A DNA stretch of 64,000 nt from CBDDDW01 sp965226805 (GTDB lineage: Bacteria > Chloroflexota > Dehalococcoidia > Lucifugimonadales > JAGWBF01). Made by a program: the position numbers and the translations under genes. The notes beneath the pieces were generated by a model. The model made no database searches. It was not told the origin of the DNA and worked only from the letters and a program-made list of their open reading frames with translations. Positions 60,436 to 64,000 of this stretch are shown piece by piece. The stretch covers positions 310,001 through 374,000 of the forward strand of contig CBDDDW010000030.1 in NCBI GenBank assembly GCA_965226805.1. Direction: 5' to 3'. Every line of letters begins with the position of its first letter. The first letter of the stretch is position 1.

Positions 60436-60627
60436 CTAAAGGCCTCGTAGCTTGTCGATCAGGGCTTCCTTGGAAAGATCGTTCCAAGAGCTAACTTTGT
60501 TCAAGATATCGTTCAACGTGCCCCGTGCCAACGTCCTGTGGCGGAAATGGTGATGTTGTGCTGGGCCTGCGGGCCAGTTTTTCGAATCCGTATACGACTG
60601 CCCCGCTGCCGGATCTCCACGGGGGAC
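60436..60627 (-). pseudogene. HicA-type toxin remnant
   Basis: Two minus-strand frames together spell a HicA (YcfA)-like mRNA interferase. One gives RQRGSRIRIRKTGPQAQHNI, the other HRTLARGTLNDILNKVSSWN followed by DLSKEALIDKLRGL and stop. In HicA the first holds the catalytic GSH motif (here GSR, so the His is lost) and the second is the GTL-x-ILxQ tail. A frameshift lies near 60550. No HicB antitoxin is seen. The stop lies 4 bases before the pheT start. Confidence 0.55.
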
Positions 60628-60656
60628 TTTCTTACCTAGCGGGTATCACCCACGTC

Positions 60657-61328
60657 CTATATCTTCGCCCTCAGCTCGTTGACGCCGTCCAGGAAGGACC
60701 ACCACGCCTCCAGGCCCGCTTGGAGGGCGGACTCGACAGCCGGCTGGTCGGCGGTGCTGGCGTGCTGGCAGATGGCCTCGGCCTCCACCTGGGAGTGATC
60801 CTTGTCCAGGTGTGAGTGGACCTGGAAGAAGGACAGCGCGGCCTCGTCCGTTATGCCGTAGCGGTCCCGCAGGCCGGCCAGCTTCTCTACGGCGATGTCC
60901 GGGACCTGGGACTCGTAAGCGTAGATGGCCGACAGCCCCTCCAGGAACGAGCCATTAAGACAAGTTTGTTCGTAGGTGTCCAGAAGCCCTTGGGTCTTTG
61001 GATGGACCGGGGCCAGCTGAGCTTCTTCGCGGGTCATGCCCAGCCCGGCACAGAAGTCCAGCCACAGAGCTCGGTGGTTCTCCTCCCCCTGCTCCTCGTC
61101 CCACAAGTTGTTCAGAATATCCCGGCGCACCTGGCGGTCGGGACAGCGGCTATGCACTGCACTGAGGAACCTGGGGAAGTTGTCCTCGAAGTGATAGTAC
61201 TGACCCGCGTAAAGCCGCAGGTCGTCCAGGCTAAGTTTGCCGTCCTTCCAGTCTTGGTAGAAAGGATGAGACAGCAGGCTCCTAGCCGAAATGTGCCCGT
61301 GCAGTTGGTCCAAGAGCTCCTGGTTCAT
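60657..61328 (-). CDS. CADD-family protein (TenA/PqqC-like, putative folate-related oxygenase)
   Basis: A 223-residue all-helical protein starting at ATG 61328 behind GAGGGG. It matches the heme-oxygenase-like fold of the CADD family: HPFYQDWKDGKLSLDDLRLYAGQYYHFEDNFPRFLSAVHS, NNLWDEEQGEENHRALWLDF and FFQVHSHLDKDHSQVEAEAI, with Glu and His placed for a dimetal site. Chlamydial CADD makes p-aminobenzoate from its own Tyr in place of normal pABA synthesis. Whether this protein does the same is inference. It sits between pheS and pheT. Confidence 0.85.
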   Translation of the reverse strand: MNQELLDQLHGHISARSLLSHPFYQDWKDGKLSLDDLRLYAGQYYHFEDNFPRFLSAVHSRCPDRQVRRDILNNLWDEEQGEENHRALWLDFCAGLGMTREEAQLAPVHPKTQGLLDTYEQTCLNGSFLEGLSAIYAYESQVPDIAVEKLAGLRDRYGITDEAALSFFQVHSHLDKDHSQVEAEAICQHASTADQPAVESALQAGLEAWWSFLDGVNELRAKI

Positions 61329-61384
61329 GAACGATCCCCTCCTCACGATTATTTTGTTGTCCAGCGGGATGTGGGAATCCTTTG

Positions 61385-61502
61385 GCCTTCCCCTTTGACC
61401 CCTCCCTCGAAAGTGAGGAGAGGGAATTATATCTGAGGGACGCCCTCAGACTCCCGGCAAAGGGGCTTCGCCCCTCTGCACACCCCATGTTCCATCAGCT
61501 TG
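61385..61502 (+). repeat. Dispersed repeat family R, partial copy 3
   Basis: Shares TATATCTGAGGGACGCCCTC, ACTCCCGGCAAAGGGGCTTC and GCCCCTCTGCACACCCC with copy 1 at 19477. The left half of the repeat is replaced by unrelated sequence. It lies between pheS and the CADD gene. Confidence 0.75.
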
Positions 61503-62558
61503 CTAGAATTGGCGTAGGAACCGCAGATCATTGGAGTAAAACAGCCTTATGTCGTCGATTCCGTATTTGAGCATGGCTATTCTCTCGGGGCCCAGGCCGA
61601 AAGCGAACCCGGTGTAAACCGCTGGGTCGTAGCCGACTCCCTCCAGGACTTTGGGGTGCACCATGCCCGCGCCCATTATCTCGATCCAGCCCGTCTGCTT
61701 GCAGATGCGGCATCCACCCCCCTGGCAGGCGAAACAGTCTATGGACATGTCCACACCAGGCTCCACGAAGGGGAAATAGTCGCACCGGAACCGGACCTTG
61801 CGGTCGGGCCCGAACATCCGGCGGGCGAACTCGTAGAGTGTGCCCTTGAGGTCCGCGAACGTAATCCCGTCGTCTACGGCCAAGCCCTCGACCTGGTAAA
61901 AGTGCCACTCGTGGGTTGCATCGGTGGCTTCGTAGCGATAGCATTTGCCGGGGACGATGACCCTGACGGGAGGACGTGTCTGCTCCATTACCCTGGCCTG
62001 CATGGGTGAGGTATGGGTCCTGAGGAGCATGTTGTGTTCGCCGTCCTCGTTTCTGTGGTCTATCCATAGGGTGTTCCACATGTCCCTGGCGGGGTGGTCC
62101 CTCGGGATGTTGAGCATCTCGAAGTTGTAGTGGTCCCATTCTACCTCGGGCCCCTCGACTATTTGGAAGCCCATCGCGACAAAGGCATCGCAGATTTCTC
62201 TCACGATCTGCGTGGTGGGATGAAGTCGGCCAACAGCGACCGGGCGGCCCGGCAGGGTAACGTCTATGCGCTCGCCCTCGGTTATCCGGCCGATCTCCTC
62301 TTCCTTGAGAGCCTGCACCCGCTGGGCTAGACGCTCCTCAAGAAGGACTTTGCTCTGATTGGCGAAGGATCCCACGATCCGCTGCTGATCCGGGCTAAGG
62401 CCCCCGATAGTGCGGAGCATGCCGGTGAGCCGGCCTTTTCGGCCCAGGTAGGAAACCCGCCATTGCTCGATGGCATCCAGAGTTCCTTGCCGGTCAAGCT
62501 CCGCCAGTGCTTCTTGCTGGAGGTCCTCGATTGTCCCAGGTGTGACCACAGGTCCCAT
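61503..62558 (-). CDS. pheS: Phenylalanine--tRNA ligase alpha subunit
   Basis: A 351-residue catalytic subunit. It has an N-terminal coiled coil (residues about 10-95) and class II motifs: motif 2 in KCYRYEATDATHEWHFYQVEG and motif 3 in GFAFGLGPERIAMLKYG. A zinc-type cluster CFACQGGGCRIC precedes the C-terminus, seen in a subset of bacterial PheS. The promoter at 62593-62622 lies just upstream. The normal pheST operon has been opened by the CADD gene and repeats. Confidence 0.97.
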   Translation of the reverse strand: MGPVVTPGTIEDLQQEALAELDRQGTLDAIEQWRVSYLGRKGRLTGMLRTIGGLSPDQQRIVGSFANQSKVLLEERLAQRVQALKEEEIGRITEGERIDVTLPGRPVAVGRLHPTTQIVREICDAFVAMGFQIVEGPEVEWDHYNFEMLNIPRDHPARDMWNTLWIDHRNEDGEHNMLLRTHTSPMQARVMEQTRPPVRVIVPGKCYRYEATDATHEWHFYQVEGLAVDDGITFADLKGTLYEFARRMFGPDRKVRFRCDYFPFVEPGVDMSIDCFACQGGGCRICKQTGWIEIMGAGMVHPKVLEGVGYDPAVYTGFAFGLGPERIAMLKYGIDDIRLFYSNDLRFLRQF

Positions 62559-62592
62559 GGACAGCCTTTGTTGATAATGCTTCTGCTGGCTA

Positions 62593-62622
62593 ATTATAGG
62601 AACACAGGGTAACGGCGGTCAA
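62593..62622 (-). promoter_or_regulatory. Sigma70-type promoter of pheS
   Basis: Minus strand TTGACC (62617-62622) and TATAAT (62593-62598) with 18 bases between. The predicted start near 62586 gives a leader of about 28 bases, so there is no room for a Phe attenuator or T-box. Confidence 0.65.
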
Positions 62623-62631
62623 GGAAGGAAG

Positions 62632-63510
62632 CTAGGCAGAAATAGCTACCCTGGCAGTAGCTCCGATTTCTGCGGGAGACGGGATAATATGGGCGCCGGC
62701 ATCCCTGAGCGCCTGAACTTTTGCCTCTGCGGTAGCTGAAGCGCCGGTGATGATTGCGCCGGCGTGGCCCATGCGCTTACCGGACGGCGCAGTGGCGCCT
62801 GCGATAAGCGCGGCGACGGGTTTTTTAAACTCCTTGCCGATGTACTCGGCCGCCTCCTGCTCCATGGTGCCACCGATCTCACCGATGAGCACCACCATCT
62901 CCGTTTCGGGGTCCTCGTTGAACAGGCGCAACACTTCGACGAAGGTAGTGCCGATCAGTGGATCTCCCCCGATGCCCACACAGGTAGACTGTCCGATCCC
63001 CAGTCCCGTAAGCTGAGATACAGACTCATAGGTAAGAGTGCCGCTTCGAGACACCACACCGACGGGGCCAGGCATGAATATGCGGCCTGGCATAATCCCA
63101 ATCTTGCAGCGACCTCCAGGGGATATCAGTCCCGGGCAGTTGGGTCCTATGAGCCGCACTCCTCTGTTCCGGAGGTAAGGTAGGAGGCCCACCATGTCCA
63201 TGACAGGTACCCTCTCGGTAATGCACGCAATGAGGCTTATGCCCGAGTCGGCCGCCTCGAGAATGGCGTCGGCTGCGAAGGGAGCGGGCACCACGACGAA
63301 GGAGGTGTCGGCGCCGGTTTCTCTGACGGCCTGATTCACGGAGTCGAAGACGGGCACCTTGTCATCGAAGGTCTGACCTCCCCGTCCCGGAGTCACTCCG
63401 GCCACCACGTTGGTCCCGTAGGCTATGCATTGCCGTGTGTGGAAGCTCCCCTCGCTGCCGGTGATTCCTTGCACCAATAACCGTGTGTTCTCGTTTACCA
63501 GTATGCTCAA
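62632..63510 (-). CDS. sucD: Succinate--CoA ligase alpha subunit
   Basis: A 292-residue subunit of the TCA-cycle enzyme making succinate and ATP/GTP from succinyl-CoA. The start is TTG (MSILVNENTRLLVQGITGSE), which gives the normal length; the frame is open to 63558. The CoA-binding Rossmann part has GTNVVAGVTPGRGG, LIGPNCPGLISPG follows, and the phosphorylated active-site His is in RMGHAGAIITG. It lies 37 bases after sucC on the same strand. Confidence 0.96.
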   Translation of the reverse strand: MSILVNENTRLLVQGITGSEGSFHTRQCIAYGTNVVAGVTPGRGGQTFDDKVPVFDSVNQAVRETGADTSFVVVPAPFAADAILEAADSGISLIACITERVPVMDMVGLLPYLRNRGVRLIGPNCPGLISPGGRCKIGIMPGRIFMPGPVGVVSRSGTLTYESVSQLTGLGIGQSTCVGIGGDPLIGTTFVEVLRLFNEDPETEMVVLIGEIGGTMEQEAAEYIGKEFKKPVAALIAGATAPSGKRMGHAGAIITGASATAEAKVQALRDAGAHIIPSPAEIGATARVAISA

Positions 63511-63547
63511 ATAAGACTCCGATCGTTGGATTCGCCGCCCCTCATCA

Positions 63548-64000
63548 CTACGCCGCAACCACCTTTTTCATCTCCCGTGCGACATCCGCCAGAGTGTCGG
63601 CAAATGTCACGTTCAGGGCCGAAGCCTGGAGGATTTCTCTTCCCTCTTCCATATTGGTTCCCTGCATGCGTACAAATAAGGGTATCGCGCTGCCTGCGTC
63701 CTCAACTGCCTTCACGATCCCCCTCGCAACGATGTCGCAATGCAGTATTCCGCCGAACACGTTCACAAGGATGTGCTTGACCTGGGAGTCCGAGAGCATA
63801 ATCCCGAAGGCCCGGGCTATCCTCTCCTCGTCGGCTGTGCCCCCTACGTCCAGGAAGTTGGCTGGACTCGCGCCTGAGTACTTGATCACATCCATGGTCG
63901 CCATTGCCAGACCGGCGCCGTTCACTAGGCAACCCACAGAGCCATCGAGCTTTACATAAGATACTTCGTACTCCTGGGCGCGCGCTTCGGAGGGCTCATC
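63548..64000 (-). CDS. sucC: Succinate--CoA ligase beta subunit, 3' part (5' end outside window)
   Basis: The last 151 codons are open from the window edge to TAG at 63548. Visible are KLDGSVGCLVNGAGLAMATM, SPANFLDVGGTADEERIA, LVNVFGGILHCDIVARGIV and a C-terminal REMKKVVAA. These are the CoA-ligase domain of SucC; the ATP-grasp domain lies beyond the window. It forms an operon with sucD. Confidence 0.96.
   Translation of the reverse strand, partial: DEPSEARAQEYEVSYVKLDGSVGCLVNGAGLAMATMDVIKYSGASPANFLDVGGTADEERIARAFGIMLSDSQVKHILVNVFGGILHCDIVARGIVKAVEDAGSAIPLFVRMQGTNMEEGREILQASALNVTFADTLADVAREMKKVVAA

Noticed and set aside
1..64000. CRISPR arrays
   Set aside because: No series of regularly spaced direct repeats with unique spacers was found; the tandem repeats seen are two-copy duplications or coding repeats.

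Overview
The window is high-GC bacterial chromosome and most resembles a Chloroflexota (Dehalococcoidia / SAR202-like) genome. That placement is an inference from gene content: luciferase-like flavin monooxygenases, an AtuA/DUF4387 pair, NHL propellers, a CADD-family protein and AHPELVEG-type dispersed repeats. It was not tested with a phylogenetic marker. Several genes appear to start with TTG (lipA, gmk, sucD and the gene after moeA).

Layout. 1-1556: end of an amidohydrolase gene, a small zinc-ribbon protein and four tRNAs (Val-CAC, Leu-CAG, Arg-GCG, Val-TAC) behind a good sigma70-type promoter. 1557-7409: a decayed accessory patch with an IS1380-family element (transposase frameshifted), a HamA-like putative PD-(D/E)XK nuclease whose overlapping downstream gene is cut after 12 codons by an IS3-family element, an RCC1-repeat remnant and a C-terminal piece of type II glutamine synthetase. 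7483-11302: an intact operon of a cyclic-nucleotide-binding/circularly permuted ATP-grasp fusion, an alpha-E protein and a transglutaminase. 11597-15040: rtcB, an intact IS1380-type insertion sequence and a small unknown gene. 15124-18359: a HAD phosphatase gene with a duplicated, stop-containing 3' end and a frameshifted kelch lipoprotein. 18394-24740: lipA, gmk-aroA-tyrA, an unknown barrel-like protein and a Ni/Co transporter. 25111-35893: metabolic accessory genes (two LLM-family oxidoreductases, one frameshifted; NHL propeller; AtuA/DUF4387; cupin; DUF488; MsrB).

35962-46000 is a mobile-element graveyard around tRNA-Thr(CGT). A tyrosine integrase gene is split into three parts by an IS1380 copy and an IS3 copy. 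A second integrase survives only as its C-terminus beside an exact 45-bp copy of the 3' part of tRNA-Thr. Two inverted copies of another IS3-type element flank the segment holding the intact tRNA, which would allow inversion and would explain the inverted orientation of the two tRNA sequences. 46390-48272 holds traces of a defence island (hsdR 5' fragment, LuxR C-terminal fragment, a coiled-coil protein, DUF6226). 48419-51486 is a tandem array of four paralogous ABC-2 permease genes linked by stop/start overlaps, of which only one is intact; the outer one is cut by an IS5-family element.

52748-64000 returns to housekeeping: an ABC exporter pair, an alpha/beta hydrolase, moeA, pheT, a CADD-family protein, pheS, sucD and the 3' part of sucC, with toxin-type remnants (HicA-like, nucleotidyltransferase-like) in the gaps. 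The overall picture is a core chromosome heavily eroded by insertion sequences, with many single-lesion pseudogenes. No CRISPR array, rRNA or replication origin was seen.
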